Part shown: one piece after another, positions 47,434-59,531 of the stretch | Position numbering within the stretch: the stretch's first letter is position 1 | How the letters are laid out: every line of letters starts with the position of its first letter | DNA from: Amoebophrya sp. A120 | Lineage: Eukaryota > Sar > Dinophyceae > Syndiniales > Amoebophryaceae | Direction: 5' to 3' | Assembly: GCA_905178155.1 (NCBI GenBank) | Contig: CAJINV010000002.1 | Coordinates: 6,974,743-7,038,742 of the forward strand | Length of the DNA: 64,000 nucleotides | Position numbers and translations under genes: made by a program | The notes under the pieces: generated by a model | Told to the model about the DNA's origin: nothing | Databases searched by the model: none | Seen by the model: the letters and a program-made list of their open reading frames with translations, nothing else

Positions 47434-48471
47434 ATGTCGTCCTCATCCGGGAGCGACTGCGACATCAATATGATCGAAGACTGGAAGATGTCCAATATTA
47501 CCGGACCGTGTGAAGAAGAGAAGTTCGAGAAAACGAGCAACACGCCTTTAAAACCGACCTACGACCAAACTTCCGACAGCGAAAAGGACGTCCAGGCCGC
47601 TTTTGCACAGAAAATGAACCAAATTTTGGCCAAGAAAAACCCAAACGGCACAACGACGCCGCCTGGGCTGGCAAACAAGTCGCCGAAATATTTCAGTATC
47701 AGCACACCGGCTGGAAAAGCGGAAGGTGGAGGAGGACAAGATCGCGATGAAAGCGTGGATCAGGTTCAGCAGACGGCGAAGGAGAGAAACAATACCGCTG
47801 TCCCTTCCGCCCAATCTGAAACTTTTCAACAATCACCAGAGCCGCTTTTTCAGCTGAAGAAAGTCGTCAAGAGAACGAGGCGAAAAAAAGCCAGTCCGCT
47901 GAACGTTGCCTCGCCACCTGGTTTATCCCGGAAGGAGAATTGCGAGCAAGCCACTAAAAGTGTCACGAATAAAGCTGCGGACGAGGAATTCTCCGCGGGG
48001 GAAGCGGAACAAAAGAAAGAGGAGAAGATCGCAGCAACCATTACGAACCAGAGCGAAACCAATCAAACACACGAGAAACTCGATCGTGTGGCGTCACCAG
48101 AGTTAGGCGACCGAGCGGAGCAGGTGAGTGTGGAGCTAAAAAAAGAAGGCCACATCCCAGCTGAAAAAAATTTGATCGAGATCGTCGACCAAGCCGGAGT
48201 GCAAGTCACATCTTCGGAAGGCCCTGAGGCCTCGAGCCCCTCTTCGAATACCGGAAATTGTCCTAGCGATGCACATGTGGATCAGGCAGTGGAGCCAGCG
48301 ACGGGCTCGTCTGCGGCGCTGAATCCGATGCCAGCAGCCTCCTTGAATGCGGAGAGATCATATCAGGGAAACTTCGGGCTGCTGGATTGCGTGGTGGGAC
48401 GTGCGATGCTGGGTTATTTGCTCTACTTCTTTCGGCATCTTCTATCATCAATGGAAGAGATTTGGATTTAA
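47434..48471 (+). CDS. Disordered hypothetical protein
   Basis: A 345-codon open frame beginning MSSSSGSDCDINMIEDWKMS. It is rich in Ser, Glu, Lys, Thr and Asn, with a basic patch KKVVKRTRRKKAS that could be a nuclear-localisation signal, and ends in a short hydrophobic stretch (GRAMLGYLLYFFRHLLSS). I recognise no domain. The hydrophobic tail could be intron sequence read through, because a further protein-like frame (ELVVEENDGLKVPLLPRTAV) occurs downstream at about 48640-48788, ending in a stop at 48786. I could not find a convincing splice pair, so the gene is given as a single exon and its 3' end is uncertain. Confidence 0.5.
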   Translation: MSSSSGSDCDINMIEDWKMSNITGPCEEEKFEKTSNTPLKPTYDQTSDSEKDVQAAFAQKMNQILAKKNPNGTTTPPGLANKSPKYFSISTPAGKAEGGGGQDRDESVDQVQQTAKERNNTAVPSAQSETFQQSPEPLFQLKKVVKRTRRKKASPLNVASPPGLSRKENCEQATKSVTNKAADEEFSAGEAEQKKEEKIAATITNQSETNQTHEKLDRVASPELGDRAEQVSVELKKEGHIPAEKNLIEIVDQAGVQVTSSEGPEASSPSSNTGNCPSDAHVDQAVEPATGSSAALNPMPAASLNAERSYQGNFGLLDCVVGRAMLGYLLYFFRHLLSSMEEIWI

Positions 48472-49022
48472 ACGAATTTGCTTCATCTTCTCCGTGCGAA
48501 TTTTGTAGGACTGCACGAAGGAGAGCGTGAGTGTGTAAAAGTTGCAGCTTTATTTCGTTCATTCAAGAATGCACTAGCTACGCGAAACTTAGGTTTAACA
48601 ACATTCAGCATAGAAGCGACGAGAGAGCAGGACCAAACTTACGCAAAAGTGAGCTCGTCGTCGAGGAGAATGACGGACTCAAAGTGCCGCTGCTCCCCAG
48701 AACTGCTGTTTCAAATGAGTTTAATGTGCTCGCGAATGATAAAAGAGTTGAATGCAGATGCAAATTTGCCATAGATTTTCTTGCTTGACGCAAGCATGTC
48801 AACAAGCGCACTATGTCGATTTCGAGCGCACATGCGTTGAAGCAGCAGCTCTGAAGTCCATTTTTTTTTGAAGCCTCTTACAACTGGTAAAAGACAAAAA
48901 TTATACTTGATCTTACCCTCTGCACGTCGTCCGACCACGTGCGATCACCAGCCCGCTCGCTTTTTCCTTTCCACTACCCGACCTCCTTTCCCACCGTGAC
49001 CTCCTCCGCCAACCTCGACATT
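48472..49022. other. Intergenic or unassigned 3' exon of the preceding gene
   Basis: The stretch is about 550 bp of ordinary composition. Positions 48640-48788 read as a plausible soluble peptide ending in TGA. An AG at the end of ACATTCAG (about 48608) could be an acceptor. Otherwise it is the 5' flank of the helicase gene. Confidence 0.35.
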
Positions 49023-52000
49023 ATGGAGGCGGAGCACAAGTACCGGGAGCTGAGCGAGCAGAAGTCGCTGGAGGCTATGCAGACCGAGGAGGAGGTATCC
49101 ACAGAAAAAAAACCATCCACATCCATTTTTTGCATGACAAACACATGACTTGCTCCGTGTTCTTTTGCATGACAGATTGGATGCGGATGGGTTTTTTTCT
49201 GTGGATAGGAAGAGAAGTTGGCGGAGCAGGAGTTGGAAAAGGTCCGGAAAATGCAAGAGGAACTGGAGAACAAGATGCAAAAACTCCGCGAGTCCGCGGA
49301 ACGGAAGAAGTTGGAGGCGGCCACCGCGGCGAAGGAGGCCGATCGGCTGAGGGAGGAGCAGGAGTTGAAGCGGAAGAAAGAGTTGGAAGAGTTGGAATTG
49401 CAGCGGAAACTGGAAGAAGAATTGAAAGAGAAGAAGCGGCAGGAAGCGATTTTAGCGAGACAGAAGGAACTGGAGGCGAAAAAAGCAAAATTTGCGCAGA
49501 AGTTTTTTGAAGACATGAAGGCGAAATTTGCAGCGGAGGTGGAAAAATTTGAGGAGGAAATCGAGGAGACCTCTGAAGCCGTTTTGGCCGAAGAAGAAGT
49601 CCAGGAATCACAGGAGAAGAAACATGCTTCACTCACCAGCACCTCTTCTCCAAAACCAAAGCTGCATGAGGATCAAGAGAGTGCCAAAGTTGATGAAGAT
49701 GAACATGATCCCGCTGCGGCTACTGCTTCTGGTGTCAATGAAGCTGGTGTCGTGCGAGGCACGAGCACCAACAGCGCGGACAAACAGGCTGAGGACGACG
49801 TGGTCGATGCGGAAAATAAAAAGGACTCTCCTTCTGCCACCAAAAACGTCACACCGACGACGGAACAGGATGACCGCAATGAAACTCCTTCCTCCTCGAT
49901 CAACAAATCCACGGTGCAAAACCAAGCTGCTGCTGCAATTGGCAACAAGACTAGCGTTGATAATACCACTGCTGTTGTTGTTCCAATCGCAGATGTTGTT
50001 GACGAGAACAAGGAGGACCAAGTCGCTAGCTGTATCGCAAAGCTCGTCCATGAGCACTGGCAGGAGTATTTCAAAATCGCACCGAAAACCGTGATCGAGG
50101 AAAAGGTTGTCGTTATCAACGCGCCGCCCCCCGCTTCTCCACCGCCGGCGGATCACCGGAAAAATACCAATTATACTGCCGTGGAAATGCAAATTGTGCG
50201 GGAACGGTTGAAGGCCAGCGCGCGGCGGCAGCAGGGCGGTCATGGCGGGGGAAGGAAGGGTTTTGGGAAACAAGAAGCTGGCGCCAACAGTGCGTCTTCT
50301 TTTGTAGAGTCCCCAGCAGGTCCAGCAAGTAGTACACCGGGGGCGGCGCACAGCCAGCACGCAGTGTCGTGTTGGGACGGCATTGGGTATGGAACGAGCA
50401 ACCAGAACGGCTACTACAGCAGCAATACATCAACTCCTGGCAACTACGGGGGTTCTTTCTACGCAGAGTTTAATAACGGAGGCGCGACTAACAACCAGCT
50501 CCAGCACGGGGGTTCATGCAATTACTATGGGACTACAAATCAAGACCATGCTGGCTTCGGCGCGGCGTACGGGATCGGGCAGTCGATTAGCATGCGAACG
50601 GATCACTCGCATGTTCCCAGGCAGAACTTTGACAGCATGAACTACGGCACGACTTTTCCGCCCTCGAATTCTTTCAACCTGGATCTCCAGGCGCAACACA
50701 GTCCTTTGGATGAGCACCAGACCGGCGAGCAGTATAATGTGGGCCAGGAGGAGCAATTCGACTACGCTGCTGGTTGTGCCGCCACCGGGTCTGCGAAAAA
50801 AGAGCAGCCGAAATCCATTGACGAGTTAGTCACCGACATCATGTCGCCGCCGCCGGCGAAGAACAAAGGGGGTTTTGAAAAAGCGGAAGGAGTCCTCGCG
50901 GAAAAATCCGGGGAAGGCGGGGAGGATGAACAAGGTGCTTCAGTTTCTCTTGCGTACAAGTTGGCGCTGACGCACAATGAACAGGAAACTGCTTCTTTGG
51001 CGGGCCACCGCAATCGGAAGAACACCGACGGAACCGCCTCGCTCAACTCCGAGAACTGCACTCCCACCGGGACTGGCGAAATCAAGTACGAGCTGAGGAA
51101 TGGCCGAATGATGGCGGTTGACCGGGGCCACTATCGGGAACGAGAACGCGCCAGGGTCACAACCGGACGAGAAAAAGCTGCGGAGAGGAAGGAGCAGAAA
51201 GTTGATTGGGCGAGCAGCCAGGAGAGGGACCGTGGGGAGGACGAGACCGGGGTGTCGGAGGAGAAAGAGAAATTTGAGCACGATTGGGGTTCCTGGAAGA
51301 CCAAGCTCGATGGCTGGAAGCAGGGTAAGAAAGATGCTGACTGGACTTCTGGGAGCTGGAAGGATAGTGAAGACAAAGCCGCAACTTCTACCGCCGGTGC
51401 TGTTGGCCGCGACAACGAGAAACAGGAGCGGAAGGACACCTGGCAAGAAACCGCGAATGAGGATGAGGTCGATTGGAACACCGCGAAAGAGGCAGGGGTG
51501 AAGAAACAAGATGATTGGAAAAATGACAGCACGGCTGGTCGTCGTGACAACAAGGAGGTCAACGAGACGAATGAAGACTGGTGGGGCACCAGGTGGGAAA
51601 AGAAACCTTCCGATGAGCAGGGCAAAACAGCGACCGCGGAAAAACAAAAAGGCGATTGGGAGAAAGATTGGAACGTGAACGACGACACCACGAATAATGA
51701 CGGCGACAACACGAAATCCTCTTGGGCGTCAGACAAAAACAAGAAAACGACCTACGCCTGGGCCGAGGAGCAGAAGCTGGACGATGTCCAAGACAAGAAG
51801 GGCAAGGATAGCGGAAGGGATTGGTGGAAAAAGGATTATGGTGACTCATCCTCGTCTGCGGATAACGATACTACCAAGGCGGGCAAAAAGAAAGACAAGT
51901 GGTGGAAGGACGATAGTGGTGTTTGGCAGTGGGCGGGCGACGAACAAACGCAGGATGTCAGGTGGAAGATTGCTGAGAAAGAATACACCAAGGGCGACAC

Positions 52001-55000
52001 GACCTGCTTGATGAAGGCCGACCTGTACTCCACTGAGCAAGGTGCAGGTGAAGAAGAAAAAGTGCCGTCTTCTTCATCTGAAGATCACCAACCTGCTGAA
52101 GCTGAGACGAACCACTATGAGGGACAGCAGGTTTATTCCACCCCCGACGCCCGCCTCGTCGAAGAAAGTATCATCGACCCCGAGGCGGAGGCGGGCAATA
52201 GCACCACAACATCCAAAAAGTCAACTGCCGCTGCGGTCGTGAACATAACGCAGAACAACAAGCGGAACAAAAAACCCGTTTGCACCATCGACCCAAAATC
52301 GAAGAATAACACACAAATTGTCAGCAAGGAAGAGCTGAAAAACGACAGCGTGAAGATCAAATGGACCCCGAAGTTGAAGGAGACCGAGCACAACTACATC
52401 TTCAAACACTACTCCGATTTGGACCAGCAGCTCCCCGAGTGGCTGATCAACAACTTGAAACAGAAGTTCAACGAACCGATGCTGGTGCAGAAATACGCGT
52501 TGATTCCCGCTTTGTCCGGCGCGGACGTGACCGGTGTGGCGAAAACAGGCTCGGGGAAGACGGTCGCGTTTTTGATTCCGGGGCTGGTGTATCTGGAAAC
52601 GACCGGGTACAATCTGTATCACAGGAAAAAGTGTATAACGTTAACGGTTTTCATAGATTGCAAAAATGCATGACAAATTTTGCCTAGCATCAGCATGCAT
52701 GCTGTGCATGACAAATTTTGGCGCGTTTTGGGATGCGTATCTGCATCACGAATTCCGTTAACGTTAACACGACTTTTTCCTGTGATAACCTGTGGGACAT
52801 GGCGATGGTCTTGACCCCCACCCGGGAGCTGGCGCAACAGACCTGCCAGGTGTGCAAGCAGCTCGCCACGGGACCCAGATACAACGAAATGTACTTACAC
52901 TAAACCGATTTTTGCGAGAAACAATAGTGCTGTAGTTGCATGTCTTTTCATGTTTTTCGATTGGAGTTGTTTTTCACTTCCTGTTGCATTTTGAGAATGA
53001 AGATAACATCATCATCTCGACCTAATACGCACTTCCACTTGCAGCTGCAAACTTCCGAAACTAAATCAAACCCTATTAAAACAGTTGGCCCTGCCTCCTG
53101 GTGGGTGGCGAGAAGAAGAGCCGGCAGGGAGACGACTTAAAATGGTCCCGCTTCGTCATCGGCACGTGCGGCAGAGTGCGGGAATTCATGATCGAATCGC
53201 GGGAGTTAGACGTTTCCCGGTGCGGATTTCTAGCGATTGACGAAGCGGATAAAATGTTAGAGGACGGATTTCACGAAACCATCATCGAAATCTGTTCCCG
53301 GATCAAGGTCTCGAACCGGCAAACCATGTTCTTTTCCGCGACGTGGCCCCAGCACGTGGAGGGCTTGTCCCGGGCGATCTGCAACACGACGCCCTCGGCG
53401 AACAAAAAGAACGTCGGGAAGAACGCGCATTACCACGGATACAGCAGCTACAGGAACCAGAATTTTTCGGATTTTTCTCATGACAGCACTTCCAAAAATG
53501 CTGATCAGCACAACGACCAAGAACAAGATCAGCCACTACAGAAGCACTTGTTACTCAAGGTGGAGCAGGACGAGAATTCGGAACTCACCGTGGACGAACG
53601 GATCCAGCAGGAGGTGGTAGTTTGGACTGACCCACACTACGAGTACGAGGAGAAGAAGCGACAGCACATGATGAACTACATTTCCAAGGAGTTAGAGACT
53701 TACGGCCAGGACGCGAAGATCGTGGTTTTTATGAACGCGAAGAAGGACGTGGAGCTGGTAAAGCAGATGCTTATCGAGGAGTACAACGTGGACGTGGAGG
53801 ATGATTCGGACATTGAAATCGAAGAGGCAAACTGCCACGAGGGATTCGCGCAAAATAAAACCAATGATCTCGAGTTGGTGGATATTAACAGCGGTGGCCG
53901 GCGCAAGGAGGTTTTTCCGGCAGTCCACTTACCGGCGGTGGATAAAAACATGGTTGCAGACGAAAACGACGCTGCTGATGTAGTTGTCCCGGTGGTTGCT
54001 GAAGAAGATGTGAAGAAAGAAGCGCCGCCGGCCGCTCCTGTTGATGCGAGCTACGACATCGAGGCACTAAAGTGCGACTCCCCCTCTCCGGTTTTGGTCG
54101 AAGAGCCGGAAGAAGATGGTGACTCGGACGAGCAGGCTGAGAAACACGTGGTGGATTCTGGAAATAACGAAGGCCGATCTGTTTCATCTTCTACAGCAAA
54201 AGACTACAAGCCAGATGATGGTGATGGCCGCGAGCAAGGCCCCGGCGCTGCTAGCGATGATGCAGTTGCCCCGTCCAGAAGCTGCCCCAATAACGAAGAC
54301 GAACTACAGTCTGAAGTCTGCAAGACCGTGACGGACGTGGTGACGCAATCGCAGAAATCGTTGCAAAACTCCGCTGGGATTGTACATACGCCTGTTTCTG
54401 CGAAATCCTCGCTAAAGAACAGTGTTTCCACTGCGCAGCAGGACATGAATATGGAAGCACCCTGCTTGAATTCCTCCGCTGCCGGCCACCAACAAGAAAC
54501 GGACCAGAAGGCAGCTCGGGCCAAAGATGGTGATGCTGATAATGATGAAACTTCTGTTCTTGCCGCTTCCGCATATGACTATCCGCCAAGAAAAACGTGC
54601 ATCAGCAACAAATCGAAGAAGATGCAGATTGTCTCGATGACGGGCGACATGAAACACTACGAAAGAAAGGAATCCCTGGAGAAGTTCAAGAAAAAAAGGC
54701 ACTGCCAGATCATGGTCGCGACGGACTTGATCGCGCGCGGCTTGGACGTGCCGACGGTTACCCACGTCATCATCTACGAGTTCCAAACATTGGACAACTA
54801 CGTCCACCGAATCGGGCGTACCTGCCGCGGCCGCAATGAGCTATCTTCATCTACGGGAGGAGGAGGTAGTTTGTCTGGGAAAAGTTCTCTGACCAGCTCC
54901 CCAACAACGACACACCAGGATGTCGAGGTTGGGAGTTTGAACGGAACTAGTACGCAGTTGAACAACGTGAAGAACGGCAGTCCCGGTGCGGTGTCTCTCT

Positions 55001-55854
55001 GTAGTAGTTTGTCGACAAGGAATATCAACTTGCAACAGCAGCAGCAAGAAATCCAAATCAAAGACGGTGCTTCGAAAATCAACATCGACGGTGCGACAAC
55101 TTCTGCAAGCCATCAGCTGATACTGACGGCCACCAAGCGGGAGAAGCTATGGCGTTCTCAAATGTTACAATCTCAACTGTTACATGATTTGTCATGCAAA
55201 ATGACCATGATCCGCAAGACGATCAAGCTGCTTCGCATGACAAATCATCGAATGGCTAAACAGCATCTAAATCCGTGCCAAATTTGTGATGCAAGACTTG
55301 CAAGCTTTCCCCTTTCCCTATTGCTGGTTTTGCATGACAAATCCATGTAACACTAAACAGTTGAGAATGTAACAGTTGAGAACGCCATAGAAGGTTTCCA
55401 AAGCTTTGATCTACTTCCAGCACTATGACAAGTACCCGGAAAACGCTGGGAAGTTGAAAAACATGCTGGCCCAGGCGAAGCAGCCGGTACCGGAGGATCT
55501 GGAAAAATTGGCGAAGGAGCACGAGTATCCTGTGCACAAGTATCGTACTCGTGCTTGCGTATGCATTTGCAATATTGGATTAGCAAATCTTTTCTTCTTT
55601 TCGGAAAAGCAAAAGTCTATTGTAATGCAATGTCTACAACTAGTAGAAGTGGAACTAGGTGCGATAGAAGCGATACTTTTGAAATTCATAGCGAATCCTC
55701 GACGGGCTCGAGGAACAAATCCCGGTTTCAGATTTGGTGGGAACGCGAGGTGGTGGCGAAGTTTGCGAAGAACTGCGAGGAGGGCCTGTCGTTCTGGGAC
55801 CTGTACGACTTGGATGCGGAGGGACATGTGACGTTCACCGGGAATTCGTATTGA
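49023..55854 (+). CDS. Giant DEAD-box RNA helicase with Trp-rich N-terminal region (6 exons)
   Basis: The exons are 49023-49094, 49209-52616, 52793-52890, 53085-55147, 55395-55525 and 55696-55854, about 1976 residues. The N-terminus is a Glu/Lys coiled coil (about 20-130), then disordered Asn/Gly/Tyr-rich sequence, then a region with about two dozen Trp residues in DW, SW and WK contexts (nt 51190-51980). The helicase core follows: VQKYALIPAL (Q motif), AKTGSGKT (I), TPTRELAQQ (Ia), GTCGRVREF (Ib), DEAD (II), SAT (III), VFMNAKKD (IV), ATDLIARGLDVP (V) and HRIGRTCR (VI). Two large insertions split the C-terminal RecA domain: an acidic one of about 250 residues after IV, and about 100 residues after VI. 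The fold then resumes KALIYFQHYDKYPENAGKL. Departures from consensus are TCGR for TPGR and TCR for TGR. Expected role: ATP-dependent RNA remodelling. Intron 3 (52891-53084) is GT-AG; the other four are introners. Confidence 0.85.
49095..49208 (+). mobile_element. Introner element with near-perfect hairpin (114 nt)
   Basis: The left arm TATCCACAGAAAAAAAACCA continues CCACATCCA. The right arm is its complement, TGGATGCGGATGGGTTTTTTTC then TGTGGATA. It is the shortest introner here, and the one whose boundaries can be read as GT...AG. The flanks GGAGG and GGAAG are an imperfect duplication. Removal extends the Glu/Lys coiled coil (TEEE to EEKLAEQELEK). The core GCATGAC occurs twice. Confidence 0.85.
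52617..52792 (+). mobile_element. Introner element (TATCACAGGAAAAAGT arms, 176 nt)
   Basis: The left arm TATCACAGGAAAAAGTGTAT continues AACGTTAACGG. The right arm is CCGTTAACGTTAACACGACT then TTTTCCTGTGATA. The flanks ATCTG and ACCTG differ at one base. Removal joins TTGYNL with WDMAMVLTPTREL, between helicase motifs I and Ia. Two internal GCATGACAAATTTTG copies are present. Confidence 0.85.
52891..53084 (+). other. Conventional GT-AG intron (194 nt) in the helicase gene
   Basis: It begins GTACTTACAC and ends TTAAAACAG. Phase 2 splicing gives YNEI followed by WPCLLVGGEKKSRQGDD, matching the family's GG segment before motif Ib. It has no inverted repeats, in contrast with its neighbours. Confidence 0.7.
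55148..55394 (+). mobile_element. Introner element, CTCAA.TGTTACA family (247 nt)
   Basis: It starts TATGGCGTTCTCAAATGTTA and ends AACAGTTGAGAACGCCATA. With the outer C and G the 15-base tips are perfectly complementary. The flanks are GAAGC and GAAGG. Excision restores SKALIYFQHYDKYP after the motif VI insertion. It is the same family as 38498-38757. Confidence 0.85.
55526..55695 (+). mobile_element. Introner element, GTATCGTACTCG-arm family (170 nt)
   Basis: It starts TATCCTGTGCACAAGTATCG and ends GATACTTTTGAAATTCATA plus the flank GCGAA. The flank duplication (ACGAG/GCGAA) is poor. Excision lets the frame run EHESSTGSRNKSRFQIW to the stop at 55854, whereas reading through ends in a different frame. 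Boundary certainty is lower than for the others. Confidence 0.6.
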
Positions 55855-58800
55855 GATCATATTGAAACCGAGATGGGATTTACATTTGGCAGAACAGCAG
55901 GCATGCGATGATGTTGTGGCTGTGGTTGAAGACGCAAGGTGTGGATGATCGAGAGAATTTATTACATCACATGGGCATCGGCATCGCCTGCATTTTAGAT
56001 TTTCCAATTTTCTATCTAGTGTAATAGTGATTTACTCTTTATGGTGTTGCCGTAGTCATATGTTGGGGAAGGGGAATACATTAATGTGATAGACCGGCAA
56101 TAGTGTACTCGCCTCCCTTCGATAGGTGCTTCGAGTTGGAAATCACGAAGCCGTCAAATAAATGAAACGGCGAGTCTAAGTCATTCTTACTTTTACGATT
56201 CAAAACTTTCTACAATTTTTTTTTTTTGATTCAGAACATGATGTCTTTCTGACCGTTGGCTTGTTGTAGTTAAGCGAACGGCAGCGACCATAAATTTTGC
56301 AGTATTTTTGTCTCCGCCGAGACGAACACACGCAGCTAGCACAGCTTGTGCCTAGTATAATTCTGTTCTACAGAGCACCTCCAGACCACTTAGGCGACGT
56401 GGGCCCATTTTCAAAAACAAACAGATTTGGCCTCTAAAAGTGTCTATGTAGTCTTCACAACTTCAGTGTCGATTATTTACCACGAAGGACATACTTCTAA
56501 AGTTCAGCTGCGCTTCTCTTACTCTTTCTCATCTTCAAATGAATGCAATAAAGAATATACCTGCTTGATGCATCGGCGAAGGCAAGGCTTTTGACAAACT
56601 TCCCTGACGAAATGTTGCAGTTGCCAGCGATAAAAGTAGAACAGATCAGTTGAGACCTTGGAATTGAAACACGCCCACGCTTATGCTTGCCATTATTTGC
56701 ACGCGCAACGTCAGCCACGCGATCGAATCTTTCGTGGCGTTTTGTGTTGCTTGTCGCTCGTGTGCGTCTAGCCAGGACTCTTGAGCGTGTTGACGATGAA
56801 GCTTGTTGCTACTCGCGTTCATCGCGCCAGAATTCAGGCGCCACCTGTCGCGCACCGGGCGCCATGCCCGGACAGACGAAGCTTGGGGCGGCGGTAGTTG
56901 GCGTCGCGATGGGAACCGTCGCCCCGGTGGCGATGCGGTAGCACCTAGAAAGAGGAGGCGGGCCGGCCGACGTATGCGAGGAGGCTTGCTTGGGGCATGT
57001 GAACGCCCGCGCGGAGCCACGCGCGAGGCCGGCCACGCCTTGTGCTGGCAGGCTGCCGCGCCGGTTGGGGGGGGGGGGGGGTGCGACTGGAATCCCAGCC
57101 GGGGGTGGCCCCGGCGTGCAAAACAGGGCCCGGCGCCCGCGGCAAAAGTGGCCCGCCGGGGCATTGTGTGGCGCACCCACGCGCCGCGGACCGGCCCCGG
57201 GCGGCTTACCGCCGGCGCGCGATCCGCGCCAGGATTTCGATTTCCCCCCCTCTATTCTTTTCCGCAGTTGTTTGGCTCTAGTATGTTAACAGTCACGGGC
57301 AATGTTTTAGTTTGAGCTGGGCCCCTCAGTCAGTTCCAGATCAGTGCCAACCTTTGGACGCCAACGCAGGAAATTTGTCTCCTATGCCTACCGAGGCCAC
57401 ACGCCGGCAGCATGTGGCCTAAGCAGCACGCGGCCTAAGCAGCATGTGGCTGGGGCCGGAGGGGGGGGCGATTGGAATCCGAATCCCAGGCCCGAGCGGC
57501 AACGGCGCCCGCGCACCCACAAGCCACGTTCCTGGCCGCCCCCCACGCGGACAAACCGACGGCGGAGAAAAACTGGCCTGCTCCCGCAAGCCAGCGAGCT
57601 GAGCTCGGCAGCAAAGCCGCGCGCTGTTTTCTGCCAACATGAGCCGCAGGCGAACAGCCGTCATGGGCAGCGGCGCGCGGGCGCGGGTGCTGCAGCTGGC
57701 AGAAGCTCGAGCGCCGGCGATGCAGCCAGGCACCGCACGGCAGCAGCAGCAACACAACAGAAAGACGCAGCAGATTGAAAAACCGCAGAGCGCGCGGCGG
57801 CTTGCAATTAGCCGGCCCGGGCGGCAGGCTGAACGGCGGCGGCGGTGGAAATAATCAAGGCGGGGGAGTTGCCAGCACGCCGGACGGCCGAGAATTCGGC
57901 GAGCGCAGGCGCGCGAGAGCCAGGCGGTTGCTGTGTGTGCGAAAAACAATGCGCGGCGCCCGCAGGGACTGCCCTCCTGGGGCGTTGTGTGGCGCGCACG
58001 TAGCGGGCAGGCCGCTGCATTCGGGCGCGTGTGGGCGTGTGGCTTGGGTCCTCGTGACCTGCCGCCGCGCCGCCGGTGCTAGTTTGTACGTTCCCAGAAA
58101 AAAACACCTGCGCCGCACTTTGCCGGGCCGCGCCGCCGCCGCTTTGGTTCGTTCTTAGTTACCCGCGCCCGCCGGCCGCCGCCTTGGCGCGACTGCCGCC
58201 GGGCCCCTTCTCGCCCCCTTTGCCGCCCGGCCGGAGGGCCCCCCCGCCGCCCCCCCGCCCCCCGAACTTGCCCGGCGCTGCCCCGTCGACACGTGCCGGC
58301 CCCAATCAGTTACTTACCTATCGAGCACTCCCGCGCGCGCAGTTGGCGGCGGCGCAGGAGAGGGGGGCGGTGGCGCGTTGGCTTTCCGGGCGGCGCCGCA
58401 TCGCACAGGGTCTCCCCTCCCTTTTGGCCCGTTGCCTTTGGCCTGCCTGGCAGGCAGGCTGAAAGTTTGCCTCGCCCCCGTCTTTGGTGGGTGGCGCGCG
58501 CGCGTGGCTCCTGGCCCTGGGCCCCGTTTCGGCCGGGGCCGCCGCGGCAGCCAGCCTTATGCACGCTCGTCCTCCTCTGCCTTTATGTTTGCACGCAGGC
58601 AAGCTTTGGACGCTCCGGTCTTGTCGGCGCCCCTTTGTTATCATTATCTTCTTCACCGGCCGCGGACGTAACGTGGGAAGCTATTCTTGACGGTGCTGCG
58701 GCGCATGCCTTCTCTGGTATGTCCCTCCGGGTCGTCACGCGTTCTTTGTTTTCCAAACGAAAGTCATGTAGCATGATGATGTGCGTTTCCCTTTATCATT

Positions 58801-59531
58801 GGCTATCTTGCCCCTTGGTAGTAGTTTTTGATGTTACTTCGAAGTACTTTTAGGGGCCGGAGAGGGAGTACCACAGGAGGTAGCAATCGTGACGCGCCGC
58901 CGTCTTCTGGGGCCTGTATCTGAAAGAAGCGTTTGCAAATTCCGACTGTTGTTCGTGTTGTAAAATAAGTCGTCGAAATCTCAAGAGTCGTTGTTCGTTA
59001 TATTTCATAGATTCAACAACTAAAGGGCAACATCTTCTGCAAGGCTGTTGATGACTAATATGACTCTTGTGGTTGTCAAGGAAATGCAAGGGTCATCTTC
59101 GTCTATGTCTTGTCGTTGTGGTCTTCTCCTTCTCGTCGACGTGTCTGTTCGTAGTCGAAGACTTGGGCGCCAAGTGGCCAAATAAGAACTGAAAATGGAA
59201 ATCCAATAGCGTATCTTTACATAGAAACAAGCTGGTCTCATCCTCGTTTTGGTTTTGATTACTTACTAGTACGTCGTGGAGGGAAATCATGCGAAGAAGC
59301 CCCATTCATCATTTATTCACAAATACGCCCCAGACTGCAGCAGATTTTTTTGTGTTTGGAAATCAGCAGGGCATTACCAAAAAAGGGGCTGAAACGCGGG
59401 GAACAGTAATAGTAGGCTTTTGCTATTAATACCTCGGTAATTACGTGTATCTGCTCCTCACAAAGCAGATTTCAAAAATTTCAATCACTACCAATAAAGT
59501 AGTTCTCGTCCCCGAAAAAAAGAAAGTCATC
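55855..59531. other. Intergenic: AT-rich flank and GC-rich island F (about 56790-58680)
   Basis: AT-rich DNA up to about 56790 is followed by nearly 1.9 kb of very GC-rich sequence containing a run of about 15 G near 57067 and stop-poor frames on both strands, then about 850 bp of normal composition before the Rdx/EF-hand gene. No recognisable gene, RNA or introner was found. Confidence 0.55.
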
